Assembly (NCBI GenBank): GCA_023375675.1
Contig: JALQBC010000010.1
Span: 1 to 64,000 of the forward strand
Length of the DNA: 64,000 nucleotides
Reading direction: 5' to 3'
DNA from: Cytospora piceicola
Taxonomy: Eukaryota; Ascomycota; Sordariomycetes; Diaporthales; Cytosporaceae
Numbering within the stretch: position 1 is the first letter of the stretch; the number at the start of each line of letters is the position of its first letter. The translations under genes and the position numbers were made by a program. Shown piece after piece: positions 1 to 11,521 of the stretch. Under the pieces are notes generated by a model. It saw only the letters and a list, made by a program, of their open reading frames with translations, was not told the DNA's origin and searched no databases.

Positions 1-522
1 TAAAAATACTGTTTTAAAGCGTTAAATATATATTATTAAAATATATTTTATTTATTTAATTATATTAAGAATTAAATTTTAAATCGTTAATTCTATAGTA
101 AATATACTATAGCTATAATAGTAATAAGCTTTTTATAATAGCGGTTATAATAGTAATATACATTAATTAATTATAGTTATTATAATAATATATTATATTA
201 TATTAATAAAAAGCAGGGCTGTAAAAAAGGCTAGGGTTAGGACTATAACAGGGGGGGTAGGGGGCGAATCTGTAGGGTTTACCTTAGAGTTTTGAATATC
301 TACCCCCCCTGATAAGATAAAAAATAAATAAAAATAGGGTTTTATAGCCCTTTTTGTAAGGATTCCGATTTAGGTTAAATTATTTAATTCGGAGCTAAAC
401 TCGCCGTGGAAGGCCGGTTCGAAAACCAGGCCCCCGGGCTAGCCTATTAGGCGCCGCGCTGCCGCCCCACCTGCAGGGGTTTGGTGGAATGGGGTCCCAT
501 TCCACCAGACAATCACTGTTAG
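1..522. repeat. Left copy of a 522-base direct repeat (LTR-like), 5' edge outside window
   Basis: This stretch is repeated at 4369-4890 with a constant offset of 4368 and no insertion or deletion. The differences I saw are C/T or G/A transitions, the signature of RIP. Most of it is AT-rich, but about 385-480 is a GC-rich island. Near the right end, 482-493 and 496-507 form a perfect inverted repeat with 12-base arms (TGGTGGAATGGG and its complement). Two direct terminal repeats around about 3.8 kb of degraded DNA fit an LTR retrotransposon. No TG...CA ends, primer-binding site or polyprotein was recognised, and the copy starts at or before the window edge, so the class is inferred. Confidence 0.75.
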
Positions 523-3500
523 GTAAATATAAAGTAACTAAATACTAAAAGAAAAATAAAAATATTAAAATATTAAAAACTCGTTAAGATTTAATATAAA
601 TTAAACTAATTTAAATAATTTCTTTATTCTTTATATTAAGTAATTAAAAGTAAATACTAAATTATTAAATTATAATAAATAATATAAATTTAATTATTAA
701 TTAACTTTAATTAATAAGCGTACTTATTAAGTAAAAATTTTAATTTTCTTTTATAAAAATATAACTTTTCTCTTTTTCTTTTTATCTAATTTCCTTTTCT
801 TTTTTCTTTTTTTAGCTTTTAGTAATATTAGGTTTTTATACTTAATAATTTACTATAATAAAAGTATTTTTTTATATTAATTTAAAGGGTCTCAATACCC
901 TTTTAAATTCTTATATTAATTATTATTTTAATTACTTTTATTCGAGACTTAGCGAAAGCTATAGAAATATTTACTAGCTTATTACTAAATTTAAAATAAT
1001 AAAAGCCCTTTTCGAGAAGGCTAGAATCGATTTTTAAGCCTATAAAATTAAATACGGCTTAAAATTTAAACGAAACCTTTTATAGTACTTTTTAAAGAAA
1101 AAAGGGCAGTTTCTTTTATAAATTTACCCTTTTTCTAAGCCTGAATTTATTCGTTACAGTAAAAGTCTATTAAATATAAAAGAAATCTACTAGTAAAACT
1201 ATATTTTTATAGCCGAAATTAAAAAGGTTTCGAAGAAAATAGCTACGTATATAGCTTATTTATAGTAAGTTTATTTTATTTATTTATTTAAATTAATTTT
1301 TATTTATTAATTTAATATAGAAAATAAAAAGACCGGTACGAACGAGGGGAAATAGTAGATTATAAAAAGAAAGGAATCGATTTAAAAAACGAAAAAGATA
1401 AAGAAGGGATACTTTTTTAGTCGATTAACTTATATATAAAAATATAAGAAAATTAACTTTATTTTACTATATATTACATTTATTAAAAAAGTAAAAAAAA
1501 GAGGGCGGTTTAAAGCTTATTAATTTAAAACTAAGTAAGGCTAGAAATAAATTAATAAGTAAACGGAGTATTATAAATATTAATTAATAAATTAAATATA
1601 TCGGATAACCTTTTTATACTTTCGATAAAGAAATATTTTTAAAACCTTCTTTATTATAAAGAGTAGTAAATAAATTCCGTTAACTAGCTTATTAAATTTA
1701 TTTTTTTTCTATAAGGCTTATACGTAGTAATTTTACTGATTCGAGCTTACGCCTTAACTAACTATACTACTTTATATAAGAAAACGGCTTAAAAACTAGC
1801 TTATAAAGGCTAATCCCCGCGATTCGTAAGGCGGTTAATAGTAAGGTAAATTCGGTTTTATAACTTTAACCTACGTTTAAAAATTAAATAAAATATATAT
1901 CGACTCCGGACTATTTAAATCGGGTTTATAAGCTTAAAGCGATTTAAACCTTATTTTTAGTTTATTTTTATTCTTAGTATTAGGCTAGATATCGATACTA
2001 TTAAATTAGCTAAAAAACACGGTACCCGTGTAAATACTATAGTAAAAGTACTAGGTTCGAGTCTTAAAACGTTATACTTTTTTCTTTTTATTATTAGTTA
2101 CTTATAGCTTTATTATATATATATTAGGTTACTTTATCTATATATATACCCGGTGTTAAGTTATTAGCCTTAATAGGCCCGATTTAAAAGAGTTTTTAAT
2201 ATTTTTGTTTTTTCTTAATACTACTTTACCGCTTAAAGTTAATATTAGTATATAATAAAGTATACTATAATAAAGCCTGTTTCGTTTTCTAAATAACGGT
2301 ATAAAACATATATTTTAATTTCTTTATATAAGCGGTATAAAGTATTAAAATAGTAAATAATATTTATATTTATTATTTCTTAAAAGACTTAACTCCTTTT
2401 AAATTTAAGTTTTATTAGTTCTTTTTTTATTTTACTAATACTATTATATTTTACCTATAAAACCGTATACTTACTTTATTTTTATATATACCCTTCGGTT
2501 ATATATTACCGGTAACGTATAAGTAATATATTATTTTTTTAAATTAATTCGACTTTAAAATATAGGCTAGCCTGCTTATTTATATACTTTCTAACTATTA
2601 AATTTAATATTATATACGTCTAATTTTATTCGATTTTATAGTATTTTTTTTTTACCCGATTTTATTAATATAAACAGCTTAAAAAGAAAACCTAGTAAAA
2701 CCCCTTAGTAAATAGATCCCCTTTACCCCCTCCTCTTACTAATTTAGAAAATAACTCTTCTTATAAAGGGTCTAAAGTAAGCAAATTTATAATTAAATAG
2801 ATTTTATAGTAGATTAGATAGTATAGTCGGTAGTTATATAATAAATACAGTAATTTAAAGGTTTCTAGTTTAAATCCCCTATATAGTGCTTTTCGTAATA
2901 AAATTAAAATCGTAAAAATTCGTAAATTAAATAAAATAAAATCGTAAATTTAAATAATTCGTAATTTAATTAAATAAAATTGTAGTTAAATTAATAAAAA
3001 TTTCTTTATTTTCTTTTTTTACTTTTATTATATATATATATAGTATATAATATCTTTTTTATATATAGATATATATTTACTTACTTATATATTTATTTAT
3101 TTACTTACTTACTTACTTAGTTACTTACTTATTTAATAAAGTATTTATATAATATATTACTTATATATATATATACTTACTTATTTACTTACTTATTTAC
3201 TTACTTACTTACTTAATTACTTACTTATTTAATAAAGTATTTATATAATATATTACTTATATATATATTTACTTACTTATTTACTTACTTATTTACTTAC
3301 TTACTTTTTATTTAATAAAGTATTTATATAATATATTATTTATATATATATACTTACTTAGTTACTTACTTATTTAATAAAGTATTTATATAATATATTA
3401 TTTATATATATATACTTACTTATTTACTTACTTTTTTACTTAATATAATATATTTAAATATTATATAGTTAATAATATAGTTTTATTTCTTTTAATTTTA

Positions 3501-3600
3501 ACTTTTAAATATATTTAAATTATATTAATATAATAAAAATAGTAAGTATAATAGTTATAATAATTAGTTTTTTATAATAATAGTAATATATATTCTATTA
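523..3600. mobile_element. Degraded AT-rich interior of the repeat element
   Basis: This is very AT-rich DNA with no long reading frame on either strand and frequent TAA/TAG triplets, as expected of a retroelement interior erased by RIP. No reverse transcriptase, integrase or transposase motif could be read. The mobile-element call rests only on the flanking direct repeats and base composition. It could also be part of a subtelomeric or centromeric AT-rich block. Confidence 0.45.
3041..3440. repeat. TTAC/TTAT tetranucleotide repeat tract with longer-period repeats
   Basis: Runs of TTAC and TTAT alternate with a longer recurring segment (AATAAAGTATTTATATAATA followed by a TATATA run) seen around 3135, 3230, 3315 and 3375. 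The whole behaves as a compound micro/minisatellite within the AT-rich element. Confidence 0.7.
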
Positions 3601-4350
3601 AAGTAAGTATTAAAAAACTAAAGATATAGTTTTATTTTTTTTAATTCTAGCCTTTTTAAAATATTTAAATTATTTTATTATATTAAAGATAAGAAATATA
3701 ATAATAATAATAGTATACTTATTTTAATTATAGTAATATCTTTTATATTAACTTAAATATTAAAAATATAAAGATAAGGTTTTATTCTTATTAATATTAG
3801 CTTTTTATAAATATTTAAATCGTTTTATTATATTAAGAATAAAAGGTATAATAGCTATAATAGAATATTTACTATAATATTAATAATATTTATTATATTA
3901 AGTTAAATATTAAAAAACTACTAATAGGTTTTTATTCGTTTTATTTTTAGCTTTATATAGATATTTAAATCGTTTTATTATATTAAAAATAGTAAGTATA
4001 ATAGCTATAATAGTATATTTACTATAATAGTAATAATATTTATTATATTAAGTTAAATATTAAAAAACTACTAATAGGTTTTTATTTGTTTTATTTTTAG
4101 CTTTATATAGATATTTAAATCGTTTTATTATATTAAGAATAGTAAGTATAGTAGCTATAATAGTATATTTACTATAATAGTAATAATATTTATTATATTA
4201 AGTTAAATATTAAAAAACTACTAATAGGGTTTTATTCGTTTTATTTTTAGCTTTTTATAGATATTTAAATCGTTTTATTATATTAAGAATAGTAGATATA
4301 GTAGTTATAATAACACTATTAATATAATAAGGCTAATATCTATTTTATTA
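3601..4350. repeat. Tandem array of 150-base units (five clear copies)
   Basis: Recognisably the same segment begins at 3601, 3751, 3901, 4051 and 4201, exactly 150 bases apart. Each unit contains a TATTTAAATCGTTTTATTAT-like core and an ACTATAATAGTAATAATATT-like segment. Copies 3901-4350 are nearly identical and the earlier ones more diverged. A weaker copy may precede 3601. The array abuts the right-hand 522-base repeat. Confidence 0.75.
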
Positions 4351-4368
4351 AATTAGATATAAAAATAA

Positions 4369-4890
4369 TAAAGATACCGTTTTAAAGCGTTAAATGTATA
4401 TTATTAAAATATATTTTATTTATCTAATTATATTAAGAATTAAACTTTAAATCGTTAATTCTATAGTAAATATACTATAGCTATATTAGTAATAAGCTTC
4501 TTATAATAGCGGTTATAATAGTAATAAGCTTTAATTAATTATAGTTATTATAATAATATATTATACTATATTAATAAAAAGCAGGGCTGTAAAAAAGGCT
4601 AGGGTTAGGGCTATAACGGGGGGGGTAGGGGGCGAATCCGTAGGGTTTACCTTAGAGTTTCGAATATCCACCCCCCCTGATAAGATAAAAAATAAATAAA
4701 AATAGGGTTTGATAGCCCTTTTTGCAAGGATTCTGATTTAGGTTAAATTATTTAATTCGGAGCTAAACCCGGCGTGGAAGGCCGGTTCTAAAACCAGGCC
4801 CCCGGGCTAGCCTATTAGGCGCCGCGCTGCCGCCCCACCTGCAGGGGTTTAGTAGAATAGGACCCCATTCCACCAGACAATAACTGTTAG
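4369..4890. repeat. Right copy of the 522-base direct repeat (LTR-like)
   Basis: It matches 1-522 position for position, including the GC-rich island (about 4753-4848) and the terminal inverted repeat, whose left arm here carries transition changes. Similarity stops just after CTGTTAG at 4884-4890, which marks the element's right boundary. Sequence beyond 4890 leads into the remains of a FAD-oxidoreductase gene. Confidence 0.75.
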
Positions 4891-4914
4891 TAATATTAGT
4901 TTTTAAGGTATTGT

Positions 4915-5394
4915 TTACAGACCTTTTAAATGTTCGCCTACGACAGTAAGACCGTCTGCACCTAGTCTCTTATATACAGATCTCTATCGCTACCCTACCT
5001 TAATCTTAACGATGCTATTACTGGGTTCGATGCCAGTCAAGAGTCTAAGGTCCAGAGTGATGCCATTCTGGATGTTCTCACACCCCGGGATAGGCTGCTG
5101 CCCTCCGCTACGGACAGCGAATGCGACACTTTCCGAGTAAGAGCTCTTTGTCCTCAAGAACGCCGCGACGTCCTCTTTGGTTCGAGGCTGCACAATCCAG
5201 GATGGGTTGAGATCACTCTCGAAACCCGAGAGATACGATCCGTTCAATGACCCGTACAACTCCTCTCCGCGTCCAGTGAAGACACCATTAGGGATGGTCT
5301 CTTTCAAGGCATCGATAGCACTGGAGTTGGCCATTGCGAGAGATCGATAAACTTTTCGAAAAAGACCAGACGGAGAGATTTCCAAACCAGTCAA
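4915..5394 (-). pseudogene. N-terminal remnant of a FAD-binding (BBE/PCMH-type) oxidoreductase
   Basis: The fragment resembles the N-terminal half of the FAD-binding domain of berberine-bridge-type oxidoreductases: a W-I-V-Q-P-R-T-K-E-D-V-A segment, then A-V-R-S-G-G-Q and a conserved region before the second glycine-rich turn. The first in-frame Met is at 5394, with another at 5334. The frame is broken by two TAG codons (4990-4992 and 4984-4986) where the family usually has a Gly/Ala-Arg-Trp turn. Family-like residues VYKRLGADGLTVVG continue in frame beyond the stops. TGG-to-TAG is a classic RIP outcome. Homology ends by 4915, 25 bases from the repeat element, so the rest was lost or replaced. 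Not expected to make active enzyme. Confidence 0.75.
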
Positions 5395-5589
5395 TGCTCA
5401 GAGTCGAAAGAGACGAAATGACCTGGAAGTGGGGAATGGGGGATAGGCAGGACCTTGAGGAATTTGAAGGCGCAGGACGGCAACAGGGCCTTATAGTACA
5501 CTGGTACACATGTACATATATCCTAGCGACCACTAACGATTCAATATAGCCAATAAGAGTGCATCTAAGGCTCACTAGCGTGACTGACC

Positions 5590-6620
5590 GATCACCTACA
5601 CATTAACGTTGGCGGTAATAATGCCAAGTCTGGCTATGATTTTCGCGGCTAAGGCAGCCTCTGTTGCACTAAGGGGGCTAATATGTTATTTTAGTATATA
5701 TATGCGAAAGACCTACACCTATTAGCCACTTACTTTACCGTCTTTAGTTTATCCTTAAGAGCGCTTAAGCTTAGTATAATAAGATATTTAGATGTAGATT
5801 ATTAATAAGTCGAGTAGTAGGTATATAAAGAAGTAGGGGTAGAGAAAAGCCTTAAGTTGCTAAATATAGTAGGGCATTAGCTGTGCCGCACCGGTATAAG
5901 CGCTTTACCGTATTATAAGCATTAAAAAGGTATCTTTAAAACCTAGGTTAAAAGAAGGTATACTTTTAAAAATTAATATCTTTCTCTTATATAATAACTA
6001 TACCTTATAAGTTAATATTATAGTAATAATATACTAATTAATATTAAAAAGCAGTAGTAAAACTGCTTATTAAAAAGGTTTTTTATTAAAAAGAATTAAA
6101 ATAAACCTTTTATTTATTTATATATAATAACTAGCTACTTATATTAGTTTAAAGCGTAAACTACTATATATAATATATATATATCTTTTTAATATTAATG
6201 TAATATTACTTAATCTATTATTATTATATTATATTATATAGAATAGGTTTATTAATAAAAAGAATTCCTTTAAAATATAGATATTTAATAGTATACTTAC
6301 CTTTAAAATAATAAGAATTATTACTTTAAAGATTTAATTAAATTTAAAAACTAAGTACTATAGGAAATTAATATAATTATACTTTAAAGCTATTAAAATT
6401 ATAACTAAGTAATATAAGTTTTAAAGTAAAGCTTTATATATTCTTAATAGCTTTAATAAATAAGTAATAACCTTTTTAATATAATTTTATTTTTAGTTTA
6501 TAATAGCTATTTCTATAGTAATAGTAACATATAATTTTAAACGTTATTATAAATGTACGCTTTAACTATAGTATATACTAATTGTAGTATAGGTAACATT
6601 CGGAAATCTGCCTATCCCTT
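5590..6620. other. AT-rich, RIP-like block without genes
   Basis: Base composition drops sharply after about 5640 and recovers near 6600. No reading frame of interest, RNA gene or terminal repeat was recognised. It separates the FAD-oxidoreductase remnant from the MFS gene and is probably an eroded repeat. Confidence 0.6.
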
Positions 6621-6776
6621 CTAGCTTTCTTATCTAAGTTTTCCGACGATATACTTTAAGTTAGTTACGTGGTCATTGCTAGTTGCCTGTCTACTTCGTT
6701 CCTCTTGTTGCTTCTTAGCGGCAAGCACACCAGGTGCTTCGATTAAAATCTTGCAGCTATTAAACTTTTCGATTAA

Positions 6777-8525
6777 ATGGTGGGCCAGTCGGTCGTCGTC
6801 AATGGTGAGAAACCACATCCCGGCCACTCAGACATAGCGACAATGGACCCGAGAAATGAGGAACCGTCTTCGGAGCCCATCGACTCTCTACAAGATGCAG
6901 AAACCGGGCATACCGACTCGCAGCCTCCCTTACGTAAAGCGCACTCGCTCCAGTTCTGGGTTATTATCGTCGCGTTGAGCCTTCTTGCCTTCATTTCGGC
7001 CCTGGACACCATGATCGTGACGACGGCACTACCAACAATCACACAAGAACTTGGAGGTGCTGCTGAATATGTTTGGATCGGCAACTCGTTCGTCTTTGCA
7101 TCTTCCGTTTTACAACCTCTTGTCGGTCAGCTTGCGAATATCCTGGGGCGAAAGATTCCCACTATGGCATCCATTGTATCTTTCCTCGTCGGTAGTGGTA
7201 TCGCTGGTGGCGCCAACAACCCAGCTGCATTCATCGCCGGTCGAACTATCCAGGGCGTTGGCGCCGGGGGAATATACGTCCTAATCGATATTGTCTGCTG
7301 CGACTTGGTACCTCTACGGGATCGTGGAAAGTACCTCGCTATCGTCAATGCCTGGGCCGGCGTGGCTGCTGCACTGGGTCCCGTCCTCGGCGGTGTATTG
7401 GCACAAGCAAACTGGCGCTGGATCTTCTGGATGAACATACCCATCTGTGCGCTGCCTCTGGCTCCCATTGCTATTTTTTTGCCAGCCCAAAGAAGAAACA
7501 TACTTCCTGAGCTCCGCACACTCGACTACTTAGGGACTACAATATTCATACCCAGTATTGTCGCGGTCTTGTTCGGCCTGGTGACTGGGGGGGTGGTATA
7601 TCCGTGGTCATCATGGCGTGTTATTTTGCCCTTGGTACTCGGCTTCCTTGGCTGGATCGCATTTCATCTTCAGCAACACTTCGCCATGAACCCCAGTGTC
7701 CCTACACGTCTTTTCAGCAACCGCACTTCGGCCATAGGCTTCGTTTTGACATTCCTGGGGTCTGTTGCTCTTCAGGCTCTTGGATACTTCCTGCCGGTCT
7801 ACTTCCAAGCCGTCTTGACGACTTCAGTCCGTCAATCAGGTATCAACTTCCTTCCTGTAGCAATAGGCTGCCTATTCTTTGCCGCCATTGCTGGTATTGC
7901 ACTCAGTGTACTTGGCTTGTACAAACCCATCCATGCTATTGCATTCGGGCTCTCGATACTGGGATTTGGGCTCTTTACGTTGCTCAATGAATCAACTTCC
8001 AAGGTCGCTTGGGCTTTCTTCGAAATCATCGCTGCTGGAGGTTTAGGGATGACTATTTCGGCTGTCTTACCTGCAATTCTAGCTGGGCTTCCACAGGCTG
8101 ATGTGGCTTCTGCGACGGCTACGTTTTCCTTTATCAAGACTTTTGGTTTCACTTGGGGCATCACTGTGCCATCCGTGATCTTCAACTCAGCAGTCAACAA
8201 ACGTCTGGATCAGGTTTCTTCTCAATCTCTACGCGCCCAACTCAAAGACGGCGGAGCATACTCTTTTGCCAGCGAGGCCCGTAATATATCAGCCAGTCTG
8301 GACCCAAGCGTCTGGAGGGAGGTTATTCACGTGTATATCGAGAGCTTGAAGCCAATATGGTGGTTTGGTCTGGGACTCAGTGTGCTTGCCTTCTTGCTGG
8401 TATTTTTAGAACAGGAGATCCCACTCTCAGAGAAACTGGTCACTGAGTATGACCTGGAAGAAAACAAACAGAGTGTACCGGATGAAAATTCGATCGGGGC
8501 ACAAGTATTGAATCACCGGGAGTAG
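6777..8525 (+). CDS. MFS multidrug-type transporter (DHA2, 14-TM)
   Basis: A single-exon gene for 582 residues. After a hydrophilic cytosolic N-terminus of about 60 residues come about 14 hydrophobic segments, the DHA2 drug:H+ antiporter architecture. Visible family motifs are LDTMIVTTALPTI in TM1, LVGQLANILGRK (loop 2-3), a G-R-T-I-Q-G-V-G-A-G-G stretch, and LGPVLGGVLA (motif C, typical of exporters) before a W-R-W-I-F motif. Expected role: proton-driven export of a small molecule across the plasma membrane. Met23 (6843) has a good Kozak-like context and could be the true start. The gene is intact although flanked by AT-rich DNA and pseudogenes. Fungal metabolite clusters often contain such a transporter; the substrate cannot be told. 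Confidence 0.9.
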   Translation: MVGQSVVVNGEKPHPGHSDIATMDPRNEEPSSEPIDSLQDAETGHTDSQPPLRKAHSLQFWVIIVALSLLAFISALDTMIVTTALPTITQELGGAAEYVWIGNSFVFASSVLQPLVGQLANILGRKIPTMASIVSFLVGSGIAGGANNPAAFIAGRTIQGVGAGGIYVLIDIVCCDLVPLRDRGKYLAIVNAWAGVAAALGPVLGGVLAQANWRWIFWMNIPICALPLAPIAIFLPAQRRNILPELRTLDYLGTTIFIPSIVAVLFGLVTGGVVYPWSSWRVILPLVLGFLGWIAFHLQQHFAMNPSVPTRLFSNRTSAIGFVLTFLGSVALQALGYFLPVYFQAVLTTSVRQSGINFLPVAIGCLFFAAIAGIALSVLGLYKPIHAIAFGLSILGFGLFTLLNESTSKVAWAFFEIIAAGGLGMTISAVLPAILAGLPQADVASATATFSFIKTFGFTWGITVPSVIFNSAVNKRLDQVSSQSLRAQLKDGGAYSFASEARNISASLDPSVWREVIHVYIESLKPIWWFGLGLSVLAFLLVFLEQEIPLSEKLVTEYDLEENKQSVPDENSIGAQVLNHRE

Positions 8526-8879
8526 GAAGTTGGGCAGTCTGTTCTTGTGTACTGTCGGTCATGTTGCCCAGAGGATCGAGTGGTCCCGACTACATTCGTC
8601 ATGTCTTCTTGAACTCTATTCTAATTTAGATCTTTAGATCTTCGATAGGATTTGGGTATCAAATATGATAGTTCTTGTCGCGTCCAACATGCCCCGAGAG
8701 CTGCCAAGACCAGTGTGAACGTGAAATGGCCAGGATACAAGTCGCGACGATCCTGAGCAACTGCCTTATTGACGCTTTTGTTTTCTTCCACTTGAATTTG
8801 AGCTCAATATCTACATATTCAGAAGTACGCACCACAATAAGACTACCCCATGATGTAGCACACCTGCCGTCCTCCGATT

Positions 8880-10100
8880 TCACTCAGTGGGCTCTTCAAG
8901 CGGTGAAAAAACTACAGCTGTCTTTGACTGGGGCAGTGTAGTCAATCTCCAGACCAGCCAACGAGTTGAGTCAGGTTGGGCCAGCTCGTAGTTATATTCT
9001 GAGATAATCTGCCCGAGCACCCCCTTCATAACCGCCACGGCATAAAAACTTCCCGGACTAGCGCTTCGTTAGCCTTTCCAATATTATTGCACCTGGAGCA
9101 GCTGCCACCTACCATCCCATCCTCCCAATTCCCCATACATGCCAAGGATGCCCCGCGTCAGTCAGCTGCGATGGACTCGGTTGAATATAGGTAACGCTTG
9201 CTGAACCTAAAGCATCAATATGTATTTCACTAGCGAAGCGGAACCCTCGGAACGAGAGCGGCTCTGGGAAATATTCGGAGCTCTGCATGATGCTCTGAAA
9301 GGGTGTGCAAGCCCATTCTCCCGGAAACACGGCCGTGCCGTCCGAGAGAGTGAAGGATTCCAGTGCGCAGCGACGAGTTCCTACTGTGTTAATATCAAGG
9401 GTCAACAACCCTTAACGAACTGATGCTCTGGAGGGGATTAGTTGCCAACTCACTACACTCGACGGGTATAAGACGCGTGGACTCCTTGATGAAACTATCC
9501 AGCAGCGGAAGACCCTTGGATGTGTGCTCAAACTCTGCGTAATCAGCATGCAGCTCCTCACGAAGCGGCTGGACATACTCAGGATGAGGCGGAGATCATG
9601 AAAAGCAAATGTTATGGTCTGAAAAAAAAGGATACGACCAGTTTTGAACTTCGAGTATATTGAATGCAGATTTGGGAAAGTGCCAGTTGATAGTTTAGTT
9701 TGTTTGGAGGCTCACCGTGGAAAGTGCGTGAACTGAACCAAGCCAAATTGCCATAAGCACATATACAATCCGCTGAGGTGTCCAGGGATTTGAGCGAGAC
9801 GAACTCTCCATTATCCATTGGATGCAATCGGCCTGGCATCATGATCAGTCAATTGCAACTCGAAACACAACGTTCTTATTTGGTGACGGAGGTGTACTAT
9901 ACATAAGAAGGACCTGCTTGCCCTGCAGCCTTCAAGTCTCTCTGCCGGCAACGATCTTCTGACAATGAGCTCAGTGGTCTGGGAAATCACCAAGCGTGCA
10001 TAAATCGTATTGGAACGTACCGAGCAAGGAACGGAGGCAGAAGTTTGACCACCTCCGCGCAGATGAGATTCTCTTCAAGGTATGATCATTCTTAGCTGTC
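8880..10100 (-). pseudogene. Cytochrome P450 remnant (C-terminal half, frameshifted)
   Basis: Reading on the minus strand gives P450 landmarks in order: an AEVVKLLPPFLA segment (about 10030-10070), DCIQWIMES...WTPQRIVYVLMA (about 9720-9835), a TITFAFHDL I-helix-like segment, HPEYVQPLREEL, the K-helix ExxR (ESTR), FTLSDGT and the heme loop GIGRMGCPG. The heme Cys codon is split by a 55-base intron (9058-9112) with a GCTAACG branch point. Other clean introns are 9384-9453 and 9619-9715. The stop is at 8880-8882. A one-base shift between HDLRL and HPEYV (about 9580) and a frame break upstream of DCIQW (about 9840, possibly a missed intron) disrupt it. I cannot find the membrane anchor or N-terminal third. 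Class: heme-thiolate monooxygenase; substrate unknown. It converges with the MFS gene. Confidence 0.75.
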
Positions 10101-10508
10101 GGGTTTTGATGTGTGTGTCAGTGCGGGTGGTCGAAACGGGTGTATTCAATGGTCTGGCCTTCAAGGCTGGGGCCTGAGTATATGGGATTTCTAAATGCTC
10201 GCCCGCATTGTAAATCAAAGAAAGATCTTTCTTAACAGAAGGCATTATATTTCAAATGTTGTCAATAACGTCTATTCAGGTGTTTTCTCGATAACGTCCA
10301 TTCAGGTTCTATCTTCTAATTTTAATGTTCATTTCTAGAGTCAACGTAGTATTACGCGCAGTAAGTTATTTGACACATCGTAACCTTAGTCCTCTCAAAA
10401 ATGCGTAGTAATAGTGTAGATTCAGAAGAGCTAAGTATACATAGACTTTAATCTATATACACTAATAGTGAGAAGTATATCCAATGTAATGGGCTTGTAA
10501 ACCTATTC

Positions 10509-11521
10509 TTACACCCACTGCTTCGTTCCCCAATGGGAGACAAACGACCCAGCGAATCCAGTCCTAATGCTAGCCCTCTCGATCGTTGCTATGATATCCT
10601 TAACGGATTCTTGTGGAGTAGATGAGTTCGGCTTTCCTTCTCCGAAAGTCGCAGGTGCGTATTGTGCCATCTTGCCCAGGAATCCCATCAAGCCTTGAAT
10701 CTGGTGTGGAGTAACTGTAGGTGGATATCAGTAAAGTATCCAGATGTCTCAAACTTGAACGGAGAAATAGGTACCACTGGAAAACTGGCCCACATCCACC
10801 ACACCGGGGGAGATGCTCATGAAGAGTACACCTTCTTTCTTATATTGTGCGTTGAACTTAGCTACGATCACGTTCAATGCCGCCTTGGAGGCAGCATACA
10901 AAGCGCCTACCTCAACCTCCAAACTGTTGATAAAGTCGAGGTCGGCATGACCGGTGGTAATGGCGATGACCTTCTTGACCTTGCCCTGTTTGATGAGAGG
11001 GATGAAGTTGTTGAAGAGGTGGATGTTGCCGATGCAGTTCGCCTGGAATCCCGCGGCTGCAACCTTTTCCAGCTCATCGGGGTTGTTGCCCCTGTTTAAT
11101 ACATAATGTTAGTAAGAGACGAGCCAGGACAGTCCAACAGACATGATACAAATATACTGACAATGCGCCGATAGGGTCAAAGCCATCGAAGTGAGACATA
11201 TAAGCCGCGTTCGCAATTAGGTAGTCAACGCCACGATCGCCAACAATCGCCGCAGTGTCAGCAGCGGCTTGTTTCAGGCTGGAGTGGCTGGTGAGGTCTG
11301 CATAGACGATTTGCACGTTGGAACGGTCGCCTAGTTCCGCCTTCACCTTCTTCTCGGTCCCAGCTACATCACGGACGAGACCGATGAAGAGAGCCTGGCG
11401 GTCTGCTGAGATCTGCTTGAGAAACTCGAACTAGTCTAGATTTAGTAGAGGTCATGGCGAACCATAATGTTAGACTTACCCCAATTCCCCTCGACACCCC
11501 GGTGACAACGTAGACGGACAT
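10509..11521 (-). CDS. Short-chain dehydrogenase/reductase (SDR)
   Basis: Four exons joined in frame (11480-11521, 11162-11430, 10775-11091, 10509-10714; introns of 49, 70 and 60 bases) encode 277 residues. The Rossmann motif TGVSRGIG is near the N-terminus, the NAA (N-A-A-Y) motif near residue 100, and the catalytic Y-A-A-S-K follows. Such enzymes reduce or oxidise carbonyl/hydroxyl groups with NAD(P)H. The compact size and S-R-G-I-G-F-E start resemble the sniffer/C-factor-like and norsolorinic-acid-ketoreductase-like SDRs of fungal metabolite clusters. The position usually held by the catalytic Ser reads ITTGHAD, so a Thr may serve. No lesion was seen. It lies between the P450 remnant and a peptidase gene, all on the minus strand. 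Substrate unknown. Confidence 0.88.

Noticed and set aside
2805..2895. tRNA-like A-box and B-box words in the AT-rich element
   Set aside because: Words resembling TAGTATAGTCGG and GTTTAAATC are spaced like a tRNA gene, but the acceptor arms do not pair and no anticodon arm can be folded by eye. At best it is a RIP-mutated relic.
3041..3440. CRISPR-like regular repeats
   Set aside because: The repeats are simple tetranucleotide runs in eukaryotic AT-rich DNA, not direct repeats with unique spacers.
10662..11099. A 145-codon plus-strand frame
   Set aside because: It is antisense to exon 3 of the SDR, whose splice sites and motifs are clear.
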